Assembly: GCF_018691265.1 (NCBI RefSeq) | Contig: NW_024881300.1 | Span: forward strand, 7,890,546-7,954,545 | Length of the DNA stretch: 64,000 nucleotides | Direction: 5' to 3' | Source of the DNA: Tyto alba | Lineage: Eukaryota; Chordata; Aves; Strigiformes; Tytonidae | Shown here: piece after piece, positions 1 to 14,190 of the stretch | Position numbering within the stretch: position 1 is the stretch's first letter | Layout: the number at the start of each line of letters is the position of its first letter | Notes under the pieces: generated by a model | The model's database searches: none | Told to the model about the DNA's origin: nothing | Seen by the model: only the letters and a program-made list of their open reading frames with translations | Translations under genes and position numbers: made by a program

Positions 1-1622
1 CAATTCTATATAAAATGAAGAAAGAGAAGCTGCAATACCCCGGACACATTTGAGGAAAGGTGGCTTCTGCCAGCTGCCTCCTCACACACAGTATTCGGGA
101 GTTTACTTGGGAGCCCAAGTACAGTGTCATGCGGACAGAGCCAGCCAGAGCGTGAGAGGCAGCTCACAGCTGCAGGCTACAAGCCAGCCCAGCGCTTTCT
201 GCAGCCATGGAAGTCTTCATCCATAAACCCACTGACAACAGAACAGGCTGCTGTCTATCACATCAACATTCATTTACTCCAGAAAGTGACATGCATTCAG
301 AAATACATGCTAAATCAGTGCTAAATGCGACATACACTTTAATCATCTATTCTCTTGTGTTTCTTCAAGTTTTCACAGCTATTCCCATTTTTAAACTAAT
401 ATATTGATACAAGACAAATTCCAACTAAAAAAGCATGGGACTTAACTAGCTATGAGGGTCTTCAAAAATTTACTTTTGAAAATGTAATGTCTCAGCATCA
501 ATGCCAGCCCCACTTTTATCAGTACCAAACTTAGCAATGAAGTCAGCAGTTCACAATCATTGCCACAAAGTTCCAAATACAGAAGTGATTTATAGCACAC
601 TTAATGATTATAGTTCGTGCTCCAGAGAACTTCTGTCTACAAAAGTAATTTAAAAAATGAACACAAAACATTGTTCAGTCAGTTACAAAGGGTCATGTAT
701 TCTGTGTAAGGTGCTGAACAAGCAGTTTCTGCACTGTTCTAGATTCCAATCCCTAAAAAAAAAAAAATTTACAAATAAGGCCTCATGCCAGCAACCATAC
801 CAGACAGACATAGAGGCAGCTCCACTGAAATACTATACAGTACAAAACAAAATTCTGTATGGACCAAAGTGTACAATGACATGGAGCTGTTACAAAATGA
901 AGTGACATGACACAAAATTCAAGGAGAGCTTTCAGAACAGGTTTTGTATCACTTTGATGTTTATAGCCTTTTCTATAGTAAGTGTTGCCATTTCTCTTCA
1001 TTCACCTGCTGTTTCCAATGTAGGCTACTAATTGAACAATTCACATTCTCACATATTTAAATAGATTTGCATCAGTGCCTCAGTCACTGAGGGATAGTTT
1101 GTCCAAACATTTAATATTAACTTTTGTGGAGGCCTGCAGAGGTAGGAAGTAGTACATAAACTACTCATATTTTCAGATCACTGATCAGAATTTAATTTTC
1201 TCCATCTCCCATATCATGACAAGCATCTATAGGAACCGTACACAAGACCTCACAACCCAAACTGTACAGGAGAGTGACAGGACAACTTCAGAAAACAGTA
1301 TCATAACCTAGGACGAACAATCAATAGAAAACAGATGTCACTCTCCTAAAACTAATGACCAACTTCGTGCACTTTTAAAACCCTTCACTTACAAAAGTAA
1401 CTCACAGTAGAAGATAAACTTGTATTTCAGATCAGATGAGGGCTAGCCATTTATTAAGCAAGGCACACATAAGAGCAACACAATCAGAAATCAGCATCAG
1501 CAACTGAGTATATCTTCCCATGCAAGGCCAAGTCATTTCTTTTCTGCCTCAATTACCATGCTCTTTTTCAGGAACAATTTAATTTAGCTCTTCTAAAAGG
1601 CCAGTGTTTACACAGCACTTAC
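1..1622 (-). other. HEATR3: HEATR3 intron 4 (5' portion; runs off the window)
   Basis: AT-rich intronic sequence after the exon 4 donor GTAAGT. No family-matching exon 5 was seen on the minus strand, so the intron is at least 1.6 kb. Short open frames here have no recognisable homology. An A13 run at about 755-767 is simple sequence. Confidence 0.75.
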
Positions 1623-5393
<3,771 letters not shown>

Positions 5394-5431
5394 GGCTCCG
5401 CGCCCGCCGCGCCGCTCGGCGCCGGCGCACG

Positions 5432-5437
5432 CACGTG
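5432..5437. promoter_or_regulatory. HEATR3: CACGTG E-box, HEATR3 promoter
   Basis: A perfect palindromic CACGTG lies 39 bp upstream of the HEATR3 start codon. This is the class bound by USF, MYC/MAX and related bHLH-ZIP factors. Ribosome-biogenesis genes are often MYC-responsive, so it is a reasonable functional site; occupancy is inferred. Confidence 0.5.
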
Positions 5438-5720
5438 GGCGCCCCCACGCAGGCGCGGCCCCGGCCCCGCCCCCGCCCCCGCCCCGGCCGAGGCCTGTTC
5501 GCTGCCGGGGGGGGTGACTCCTCCGTACAGACAGAGCGACCCCGCGGCACAGGCGCAGCCCGGTCACCGACCGGGGCAGCACCGCCAGTACGGGCACCGA
5601 AACGGCACCTGGGCTCTGCGACACGCGTGAAACTTACCCCGGCGGCCCTGGCACCCACCCATCAAGCGTCCTCGCACGCGTTCGAGGACACGGCACCTAC
5701 TCTGGGTGTTTCCCCACGTC

Positions 5721-5955
5721 TAAAACTCAAAGGAGGTAAATGCTGAATGAAGCAATTTCCTCTCCCAGCAAGGTAGGATTGACCTGTAGGATGCAAACCC
5801 GGACGGACTTTCCCTCCAGTGTCAGTATCTTAGAGCGCAAGAACCACCTCAAATACAGGAAATGTTGGTCCAGTATGAAAGTTACAGACTTCAGCTAAAA
5901 ACTTGTGAAGCTCTTCTGTGTCCATCTGAGATCTGTATTTGCACAGTACAAAAGA
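5721..5955. other. Short intergenic gap between CNEP1R1 3' end and HEATR3 promoter
   Basis: Unique-looking sequence with no open frame of interest and no recognised repeat. Counting the HEATR3 start region, only about 0.5 kb separates the likely CNEP1R1 cleavage site (near 5960) from HEATR3. Confidence 0.5.
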
Positions 5956-5980
5956 AGATAACAGCTGTTTATACAAAGAA

Positions 5981-5986
5981 TTTATT
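5981..5986 (-). terminator. CNEP1R1: Candidate distal poly(A) signal of CNEP1R1
   Basis: AATAAA on the minus strand, about 1.23 kb after the stop codon, with a T/GT-rich stretch about 30-50 bases downstream (minus strand, around 5935-5955). It is the last canonical hexamer before the HEATR3 CpG island. Confidence 0.5.
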
Positions 5987-6316
5987 ATATACACGTTTAC
6001 CTACAAAATACATAGCAGTTAAAAATAATGGATGGGCAGAAGACTTACTGGAAAAATCACAGGAGACAATTCTTAATGTCTCCACTGACAAAGTTACATC
6101 CATAAACTGCCTTTAAAAGCCAGTCTACCTTGTAGTAGGAGTTACTGAAGTTGCAACAGCTTTGCAGTTTAGTCAATTAGAAGAGTTTGAAACAATTAAA
6201 AAGGCACCTTGAACAACTCTTAAAACTCTTTACAATTTTAGTTATTCAGCAGTTACACTTCATGCACATAACATCCACACCTTGTTTTTAACACTCTGAA
6301 TAATAACTTTTGTTAT

Positions 6317-6322
6317 TTTATT
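6317..6322 (-). terminator. CNEP1R1: Candidate proximal poly(A) signal of CNEP1R1
   Basis: AATAAA on the minus strand about 0.9 kb after the stop codon. It may give a shorter 3' UTR isoform. Confidence 0.35.
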
Positions 6323-6793
6323 GTGGCACTCTTTATATTTGCTTCACCAAACCTGAAGTTAAACATTTGCCATACTAGTTTCATATTCAGATTATCGCAG
6401 CATAAAAATCCATTCAGAAGGGGCATGTGGACTTAAGATACAGTACCACCTTACAACTGGGAAGATACAGGCATATTTAAGACAATTTTTAAAATATTAA
6501 AATCTTAAAATAACAGTGGTGTGAGCCAGGTCAAACAAGGAGCTATGTGTGACCACAATGAAAGTGGCTGGTGCACCGTATATACAATTTGACAAATATG
6601 ATCCTTGATATATTTGCGAAGCTCTGAAACAGTAAGACCAGTTTTCTGCAGCACAGACAGACAGTCTTTCTGCAAGCCTTTTGACCAGTTCCAAAAAGAG
6701 TGACCAAGGGACAAGGACAGCTGTAATGAGTAAGTGTGCTAATAAAACATCATGGGAATGCTAAGTGTTCCTTTCAATACTGTTCATGAGAAC

Positions 6794-6815
6794 AAAAAAA
6801 AAAAAAAAAAAAAAA
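6794..6815. repeat. Poly(A) homopolymer, A22
   Basis: A pure run of 22 A on the plus strand within the presumed CNEP1R1 3' UTR (U22 in that transcript). No flanking target-site duplication or retrocopy is visible. Confidence 0.9.
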
Positions 6816-7215
6816 TCCATACAGCAAATATTACTTCTTTTCCTGAACATTGGCATCGATCTGCTATTTACAATAGCTTCAAAGACACATAACACAAATG
6901 AGGTTTGATTTTCAAGTTCAACTTCTTAGCAGATTAACATACTTCATCTGTATGTTCTGTTCTAGCTGAAGTAAAAAAGTGACACTAATACTGAAAAAGA
7001 GGTAATCAGAAGTAGCAAAAGCACTGATAATATGATAACAAAGAATTTGGATAAATAGTCAAGAAAGTAATATTGCACACTTTCACTGTCAACTGTGTAA
7101 GACTTTCACTCCCAGGCAGTGACAACCAGTCCTATTTGTCTTTTTGCTGTCATACTACCTTAAAAAAGGGTCATTTTTGGTTTCCATGGCAGTGGAAAAA
7201 AACTGAAGACAGCCC

Positions 7216-7257
7216 TTATTGAACATGAGGCCTAGGTTTCAAAATGAGTTTTCCAGT
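7216..7257 (-). CDS. CNEP1R1: CNEP1R1 coding exon 6 (with stop)
   Basis: 42 coding nt after acceptor [21 protein letters not shown] then TAA. It is identical in sequence to the human C-terminus as I remember it. Confidence 0.95.
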   Translation of the reverse strand, partial: TGKLILKPRPHVQ

Positions 7258-10200
7258 CTGCAAAACAGAAAAAAAAGTTTAGACCTTTGAAGTTGAGTCC
7301 AACAATCACCCTTCAAGTTCAATTTTAGAAGCTAAGTTTAAAATGACCCACAGAACAATACTAAAGTATTCTACATTCCAGTTTTACAGACACACAGGAT
7401 TTGTTAATGTGTGTAAAAGTGCTGTTCAGAAAAAAATCTGTGTGACTTTTCAAATTATTCACGTTTTTTGAAAAACAAGGCTTAGGCAATGAACCACTAA
7501 CACTTACATCATCACAGGACATATTATATTCTGCCAAAACAGTCCGACATCGAGCTGCTATACTGTGTGGATTGTGTCAAGGAACACAGCTAACACTTGC
7601 ACATGGAGTAAGTAAAAACTGAGAAAGCAGTATTAGCATAGGCTTCAATAACAGCAGTAACCACAACACTTTTAACTTGAAAAACATGGTCAAAGGATAC
7701 ATTGATGGTGCGACCACTCTTTTATGTATTCCAGCAAAGAACAAGCCTATTAGGGTAATACAGCTGATTGTGAAAAATGGGTGATTCCAAAGTGATGTGA
7801 AAAATGACACCTACAAAAGAAATCAGTTTCGTCCCACGATGTACTTTATAAAGCATATATAAAGTTGCTGCCTAGTTCACTTAATTTAAAAAGAAATACT
7901 GCTCCTAGACATTTCTAATTACTTGTGAACAATTCTTTAGATAAGCATTCAAGGTGTACTGCTTTGTTAGGCACTGTCCCAGGACATATTCCACAACAAT
8001 TCCAGACAGCTTGAGATCTTAACTAAAAATTATCTCCCAGTTTAATGGGAGAAGCACCTTTAGCCTTTCAGTTTTCAAGATATTATACCACTTGACTGCA
8101 ACACCAAGCTATGAAACAGACTACACTCTGATTAGTATGATCTTTACCTTTTGTGTCTCTGGGTCTATTAACCAGTTCCAAGCACCAGTTGCTGTGCAGA
8201 CTGATACCACTATCAGAATCACTGATAAAGGAAAGAACAAGAGTCATTAACAGTATACCTCACTCATATTAAAAAGCATTTATTTTGCAGCAGCAGCTCT
8301 TAAGCATTTATTTCTTCTTCCACTTCTGAGGAAAGAAGAGCTTCTACTTGGAAGGCAGACATGAAAATAGGCAAAGAAACCTCTATTGTGTGAAGCTGTA
8401 AAGATTCTGTACAAGTTTTCTAGACAGGATAAGTAGGCACCAAAATCTAAATTCTGTCAAATAAAAACATCCTGACACTTTGAAGAAATTAAAGATTCTA
8501 AAATAACACATCTAGCACAAATATGAGTTGAAAGACTGGAGTAAAAGTTGTACCAAATGTTCATTATGCTATTTAAGCTTACGCAGTCTAGGCAACAGAA
8601 ATGCATCACCATTAAATTGCAGAGAACTAAAGCTTCTATCCTGCTAGCTCTTCTGCATAAGAAAAGCCTGAGGCATTAGCACCAGCAGTTTCCCTGGCAC
8701 ATCTAAGTTGTGTTATGCTTCCCACCCCAATCAACACAATTACAAGCAAGCAAAGCTGACATTGAGAAAAAAAAACACAAAATTTAAACAGGAGGCAGAA
8801 GGCATGTTAGCTTTAGCACATGATGATTAACAAAAACCTCCAGAATGGTTTAGAAAGAATAATCAGTTAACTGCAAATGGATAATGCTAGATACATATTA
8901 GAGTAACACAAGATACCAGACTGATTTTAAGAGAAGAGACTATGAAAGGTTGGGTAACAGGGGTTGATGGAAAAAGAAAACAACAAACACAAGGGTAGAG
9001 AAAGCTCATATTCTATTGCACACTCATAAAGCCTTGCAACTTTCTCTGGACATTTGGCAGTTCTGAGTGTTTTCCGTGGAGCCTGAAGTTCTGGATGCAA
9101 ATAGTCTTTTACTGGCGAGGGAAAAGACAACAAAAAACAACACAAAAGAACACCCAGAGTTACCAGCCTTTAGGACCATAGGACAGAACCTGAAAACAAA
9201 CCCCAGGTATTCATGAAATACTACTTTCAGCTCTGTAAGGCCACTTTGACTTACTGACATTACAAAATTATAAAGAAAATTAAAAAGTAACCCTAACAAG
9301 TTACATTTTCAAAACAAAGTTGGAAAAAGGGAATCTATCAAAAGCTTAGAGCTTCTTCTCCATAGAAATACTTTTTTTCCTAGGATAAGAGGAGGAAAAG
9401 TTAACATTGGGTTAAATACCCCATTATAATTAAAGTAAAAACTCCCTATTTTACATAGATTACAAAACGGGCCAAACAAGCAGTTAGGAAAAAAGTTTGC
9501 TAGTGAACACAACATTAGTTATGCAAACCTCATTTAAATATGCTTAGAAGTCTCCAGTACTTTTTTTTTTTGTTAATTGTATCTGACAGTAAAGAGCAAT
9601 TCTGGAAGTTAAATGTACTACAGCAGGTGCATACAAGGTATACAGATATACTTACACATATCTGCTAGCTACCCAATTGCTCTGAAACAAGGAGGTTTGG
9701 GGTAGTAGTTGCTTTGGGGTTGGTTGTGTTTTGAGGTGGGGTGGGTTTTTTGTTGTTTTTGTTTTTTAAGTAGTCATTCCTCCCATTTCTTCATTTGAAA
9801 TTAGCCTCTTGGCCTCTTCGGACAAAAGACGGTATTTTATATGTTCTAAAAAACATCTGTATTCTTTGAGTACAGAAACTCGGCAGAATCTTAGAACAAA
9901 AGAGCAGTCCATTTCCACCATGGACTACTGATCCCAAAGTTGGCAGCATATCTGGGGTATTTTTTGACTTCTCCCTCCTTCAAACTGTCCCGTTATAACA
10001 GAGACAAGGACATGTTCTGCTGCTAAGGCATACTGCTGTAACTTTTTCACCTTCAATTTTGTAAGGACTAGCTCACCCAATCGTGTTTAGTTCAAGTAAC
10101 TATGGTGACTGTCTGGGAAGTCTGAGCCTTCAAAACAAAACAAACCACAAAAATCCAAACCAAAACAGAAACAAATAAAACAACTTACTGTCCCAACTAC

Positions 10201-12806
10201 TTCCAGAATAATTCAGCCTTGAGCCAATTCAATCTTGACCTCATTTTTTTAACTCTGGTTAAAGTGTTAGTTTGGGATCTTGTATTATCTTGTTGAAGAG
10301 TGTTTGAACGTATACCATGGAAATTGTAAAGAGAGTTTAGAGCACAGATTTTTGTTTGCGCAAACATAAATCAAAGATACACACTAGTAAATCTAAAAAG
10401 TTTGAAAGAATCCCATTTATCCCTTGGAACATCAAACTTACTTCTCCAACGTCCTGTAGCTGGTTGCAAACATGCAATATATTCAGTAAGTCTTCTTTCA
10501 AAAGCTTTGAGATCTGGGGAGGATGTATATCAAGCATAATTAGATCTTCATCTATTTAGTCAAATTTTAGTACAAAAGATAAAAGGAATTCTCTTTTCCT
10601 CTGTACACACCCATTTCTTAAACAGGCAGATGAAACCAATGCAATGATCATTTAGACGTAATAAAAGAACAGTCGAAGTAGCTTCAGGCAACTTTAGCTA
10701 AAAAGTACAATGATGGAGTCATACTAAATGCAAGAAACACTCCCACTTATGGAAAATAAAATTGATATAGTTAAGAAACCAGAGTATTTTAGACATCTTT
10801 CAAAATACTGAGAGTTAGATTTAGTATAGCTTAAATAACCCCTCCACACAGAAGAAAAATATCACATTTTGGAGTATTAATCACATGAGGAAAACATTTA
10901 AGTTCTTTTATCTATATAATGGTAATTAAAAAAAGTTTGCCATCTGCCAGCTGTTCAAGGGATTATTTGTAGCAGCATGGCTTTGATGACTTTTTGTACA
11001 AACTTCTAGTGACATACGTACACACACACATACACATAAAATCCCACAACAAACACTAGCCCAACGATCTCATTTTAATTATTTTTCTTTAAATAGATCT
11101 TTATTCTTATTGCCATCATTCTCCCATGTTTTTTTCCCACTGTTAAATGCCATACAGCATTTCAAGTTCATAGTCCTAATTTGTTTTTTTAAAAAAATAT
11201 ATATCTTAGCCAACAACCTAATGCTTGTCTACAGGCAGCTGTTTCACCTGAAGTCATGTTAGATTTAAGCTTCTGTTCAACAAGGTCAGTATTTGACAAC
11301 ATTCCAGTCAAAGCCAGAATTCTACCTGGAGTCAAGTTTTTATGAGCATAAACTTAACTTTCAGGTGAAGTGTTTCAGTTAGCATCACTCTGGAATTTTT
11401 TTCCTTCAGCTTGCAACTATGGCTAAATTATTTACCATAATAAAGCAGTTAGCAAAATGAGAATAAATATACTTATTACGATCATTACTAATGCAGTTTT
11501 TCAAACTGTAAATTTACTCTTAAGTGATTTGCAGGTGAATTGACGGAAGAAAAGATTATAGCATCTTGACTTCGGCCACAGAACTGCTAACTAGTCTTAA
11601 TTACTGCCAACAGACCAGTAGTTATGAGGGGAAGCTAAGCCACTGACAGCCATTAAAGCTAATTAACTGCTCCCAGACTAACACAAACCCCTACAACTAG
11701 TCACTGAAGTAAGGGGGTAATATGAGGCATCACATGAAAACCTGCTATTTGAGAAGTAGCACCCTGTGGACATAAAATCAAGCTATTGATAACAAAATTC
11801 TTGAGAGAACACTCATATAATGTAGATGGCATTAAAATTAAAACAGTGAAAAAACATCTTAGAAAATAGGAACTTTAAATTTTAACTTGGTTTTGAATAT
11901 CCATGTTCTAAGAACCCTGAGTATCACTTTGGCACCTGGCAGCTGTAACTAGCAAGGCACAGTTCTTAGATCCCTACAGCTTGTACAGACATAGTAACAA
12001 AGCCGTGACAATGCTGGACTATCATTTTTTGTTAACATGTCTACCTCTAGTAGCTACTACAAAACACCTGCTAAATCTGAGACACTGATGCATTTCAAAA
12101 ATCTCTACCAGTCATATTTTTGGTCACTAAAAACTCCTTTCAGGGATTTGACATCCTGTAAACCATAACTTCAAAGAACATGCAAGCTCAGCAATTAATG
12201 TTTTCAGACAAGGTCTATTATAAATAGACCTCTCTATTTGAGGTCACGTTCTTCAAGTGGAAGAGGAGCCCTGGCACAGCGTAACGCCCAGTGTGCTAGA
12301 TGGGCCCCAAAGCTCTAAGAAATGCGTTTCACGTAAAAACCCGTGAGGGGAGAAGTAGGTACCGCAGCATATGTGGATTTTAAGAAGTTAAAAACCAAGG
12401 AGCCCTGTCGAGAAAGAGCACCGAAAGGGAAAGTCCCCCGGGCAGCTCTCCCCACCCCAGGGGAGGAAGGCGGCTGGCGCACCCAACACACCGAGCCCCT
12501 CAGCACGGGCCTTCCCTACGGCAGGGCGGCCGCAGAGCAAGAGCGGCCCACCCGCAAGCCCCGGGAAGCGGAGGCGGCCCGGGACACGCCGCCGCAGCTC
12601 GCCCGTGGGCCGAGGAGGAGCGGGGCGGAGAGGGCGCCGGGGCCGCCCTGACGGCGGCGCCGCGGCCGGGGCCCGCTCCGGAGGGACGAGGCAGCGCGCT
12701 GGGGCAGCCCGGGCGCGGAGCCGGAGGTTCCCTGCGCGCCGAACAGGCAGCTCGGGGCTGGCGGCCGGCCGGCGCACTCACCCTCAGCCTGGTCCAGGGA
12801 GTTCAT
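7216..12806 (-). CDS. CNEP1R1: CNEP1R1 (TMEM188/NEP1R1), complete gene, six coding exons
   Basis: Regulatory subunit of the CTDNEP1 nuclear-envelope phosphatase (yeast Spo7 with Nem1). In this family it stabilises and activates CTDNEP1 at the ER/nuclear envelope so that it dephosphorylates lipin, controlling phosphatidic acid to diacylglycerol flux and nuclear membrane growth. Six minus-strand exons (12806-12782, 10513-10442, 8221-8148, 7810-7701, 7562-7508, 7257-7216) join with consistent phases to 378 nt: 125 residues plus TAA, the human length. Visible parts are an N-terminal cytosolic segment ([17 protein letters not shown]), a first membrane span after GRWR ([18 protein letters not shown]), a second one ([17 protein letters not shown]), and a conserved C-terminal tail ending KPRPHVQ. 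I count only about three differences from the human protein as I remember it. Introns are 2268, 2220, 337, 138 and 250 bp. The promoter is a CpG island. Confidence 0.97.
7508..7562 (-). CDS. CNEP1R1: CNEP1R1 coding exon 5
   Basis: 55 nt, acceptor CCACACAG and donor GAT|GTAAGT. It completes isoleucine and encodes [18 protein letters not shown], the conserved C-terminal cytosolic segment. Confidence 0.95.
7701..7810 (-). CDS. CNEP1R1: CNEP1R1 coding exon 4
   Basis: 110 nt, acceptor TTTTGTAG and donor AT|GTATCC. It encodes [14 protein letters not shown]..., the second transmembrane helix and HKRVVAPS, and leaves AT of an isoleucine codon. The donor is non-canonical beyond GT but required by the family sequence. 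Confidence 0.95.
8148..8221 (-). CDS. CNEP1R1: CNEP1R1 coding exon 3
   Basis: 74 nt between acceptor TTTATCAG and donor AAG|GTAAAG. It completes the methionine codon and encodes the first transmembrane helix followed by DPETQK, phase 0 at the end. Confidence 0.96.
8222..10441 (-). other. CNEP1R1: CNEP1R1 intron 2, with a candidate alternative exon
   Basis: 2220 bp, GT-AG. AT-rich, with a GT/G-rich low-complexity stretch at about 9695-9770 and A/C-rich simple sequence at about 10130-10185. A strong acceptor-like site at 9112-9113 (minus strand) begins an open stretch described separately at 9024-9111. Confidence 0.85.
9024..9111 (-). other. Candidate cryptic/poison exon in CNEP1R1 intron 2
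   Basis: The minus strand shows a pyrimidine-rich tract and CCTCGCCAG acceptor, then 88 nt readable in frame from exon 2 as [15 protein letters not shown]... to KVARLY, then a weak donor GTGTGC. Being 88 nt, inclusion would shift the frame and reach a stop in exon 4, as a nonsense-mediated-decay exon would. Without that donor the frame runs on to a stop at about 8927, which would make it an alternative last exon. No known isoform is claimed. Confidence 0.3.
10442..10513 (-). CDS. CNEP1R1: CNEP1R1 coding exon 2
   Basis: 72 nt between acceptor CCCCAG and donor A|GTAAGT. It encodes (D)[23 protein letters not shown], an amphipathic cytosolic helix before the first membrane span, and ends with the first A of a methionine codon. 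Confidence 0.96.
10514..12781 (-). other. CNEP1R1: CNEP1R1 intron 1
   Basis: 2268 bp, GT-AG. AT-rich except the first 380 bp next to exon 1, which are CpG-island sequence. No repeat recognised. Confidence 0.85.
12782..12806 (-). CDS. CNEP1R1: CNEP1R1 coding exon 1
   Basis: 25 coding nt, MNSLDQAE plus the first G of an aspartate codon, then donor GTGAGT. The start codon is the first ATG in the CpG-island exon and matches the conserved family start MNSL(E/D)QAE. Confidence 0.95.
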
Positions 12807-12945
12807 GACTGACGGGCAGGCGGGCGCAGGGCGCCAGCCGTGCCCCTCACCACCAGCCAACCAGCCAGCCCCACCCCCGCAACAACGCCGCGCCCGACTG
12901 GCTAGCCGCCCGCTCGCCACGCCTCCCTCAGCAAGCGCGGCTCGC

Positions 12946-12950
12946 ATTGG
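12946..12950 (-). promoter_or_regulatory. CNEP1R1: CCAAT box, CNEP1R1 promoter
   Basis: CCAAT on the minus strand at the usual distance upstream of a likely start site, flanked by a GC/KLF box at about 12962-12972. NF-Y binding is inferred. Confidence 0.45.
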
Positions 12951-14127
12951 GCATGGAGAGGGAGGGGGCGTGGCTCGGGACATTTGAGGGCGGCGGTGGT
13001 GGCAGGGAGCGGTGGGGGGGCCTGCCCGTGGGATGGCCGCCCGTGAGGACGCTTTGGGGTTTTTTTTGCGGAGTCCCGGCCCTCCTTGGGGCGTAAAGCC
13101 TAGGAGCGCTTGGCCCTGCCCGAGGTGGTTTGCCCCGAGTGTGGGGCCGCTGCCTCTGGCGGGAGAAGGGGTGTGAGGTGCCTCCGTGCCTCGTCCCCTT
13201 CCAGCTTTATTTAGGAGCAGGTTTCTCTGAGGCGGCAGCGGGTCCCGGCTGGGCGGGGAGCGGTGTGACACCGGGCGGGGGAGGCGGGGGCTGCGCTGCC
13301 CCAGCGGGTCCTGCTCGTCCCGGCTGTGTTTCGGGGGTGGTGACATCCGAAATGGTGTCTAAAAACAGTGCTTAATGGCTGGCGGTTTTTATAGATTGTA
13401 ATCGGCCCATTAGGTGTACAGATATCAGACATCGTGATGCCGTGGCCCTTGCTGCTGTCCCGTTAGGATGCAGAGGTAACCAAACTGTTATTTTTCTGAA
13501 ACGAAAGCTTCCCAAGTTACTGAGTAACTTGACTAGTGAGCTCTCCAGGGACCAAGACTTTGCGCTGCCATCTGTTTTCAGCTAACCGATGTTGGAGGCT
13601 GGCTTGGTAGTTTGTGGTCCAGTAAGAGTTTCGTGTTGCTGTGCTCGGAGAGCAGTTACTGAGAACTGAGTGTTCTCGCGAGTGGGATGTGGTATCGTTT
13701 CTCTCTCTCGTGGAGCGTGGGCTGGGCATTACCTGTGTACAAAGACTTTCTTAAAGGGAATTTGGAAGGTTGTGAAAACATGATTTGTAGTCGTTTTGCT
13801 TTCATTGCTTTTAAGTGAAATTACAAAAAAATGTGCTTAAGTTTTAAGTTACAGTTGCTTTGGTGATGACTCACTGAATGTAGATGGTGGCATAATATTT
13901 TCTCCAGAGTATTTATGAGTTGAGCTTACTATAGTTTTGCCTAACTAGTTTAAGCTAACTTTAGCTGTGTGAAAATCAACAGAAAGACTCCCACTGGTGG
14001 TGGTTGGAATTCAATTAGCCACATGGAAAGGCTGAGCACCTCGGAGGTGTTATTTCTGGCTGTTGGTAAAGACTATAGCAGATATTAGTACTAGAATATT
14101 TCACAGAATCAGAAGACTTGGATCTTT

Positions 14128-14190
14128 TATTCTTTTATACTATTATTCTTGTATTCTTTTATACTATTACTCTTGTATTCTTTTTTACTA
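14128..14190. repeat. 24-bp tandem repeat, about 2.6 copies
   Basis: Unit TATTCTTTTATACTATTA followed by (T/C)TCTTG: copies at 14128-14151 and 14152-14175 differ at one base, and a partial third copy starts at 14176. Confidence 0.85.

Larger units (their letters stand above)
5960..7215 (-). other. CNEP1R1: CNEP1R1 3' UTR (probable extent)
   Basis: AT-rich non-coding sequence after the CNEP1R1 stop codon on the minus strand. Two canonical AATAAA hexamers (minus strand) occur, at 6322-6317 and 5986-5981; the second is followed by U/GU-rich sequence and is the likelier main site. An A22 run (plus strand) lies at 6794-6815. The end of the UTR is inferred. Confidence 0.55.
12400..13350. promoter_or_regulatory. 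CNEP1R1: CpG island with the CNEP1R1 promoter
   Basis: Dense CpG and high G+C around CNEP1R1 exon 1, ending sharply into AT-rich DNA on both sides. On the minus strand a CCAAT box (ATTGG on plus, 12946-12950) lies 140 bp upstream of the ATG, with a GGGGCGTGG Sp/KLF-type site just beyond it, which suggests a start site near 12850-12890. No TATA box. A divergent rightward transcript is possible but no coding exon supports one. Confidence 0.8.

Noticed and set aside
1..1622. HEATR3 exon 5
   Set aside because: Searched for the family sequence following NVC (ECSSRAV...-like); no match with flanking splice sites was found, so it should lie outside.
12388..13346. 276-codon minus frame and others over the CNEP1R1 CpG island
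   Set aside because: Same composition effect; the real start is the short MNSLDQAE exon.
14100..14120. CR1 LINE 3' end (TCACAGAATCA)
   Set aside because: Only about 11 bases resemble the CR1 terminus; no body of the element follows, and no clear CR1 was found in the window.
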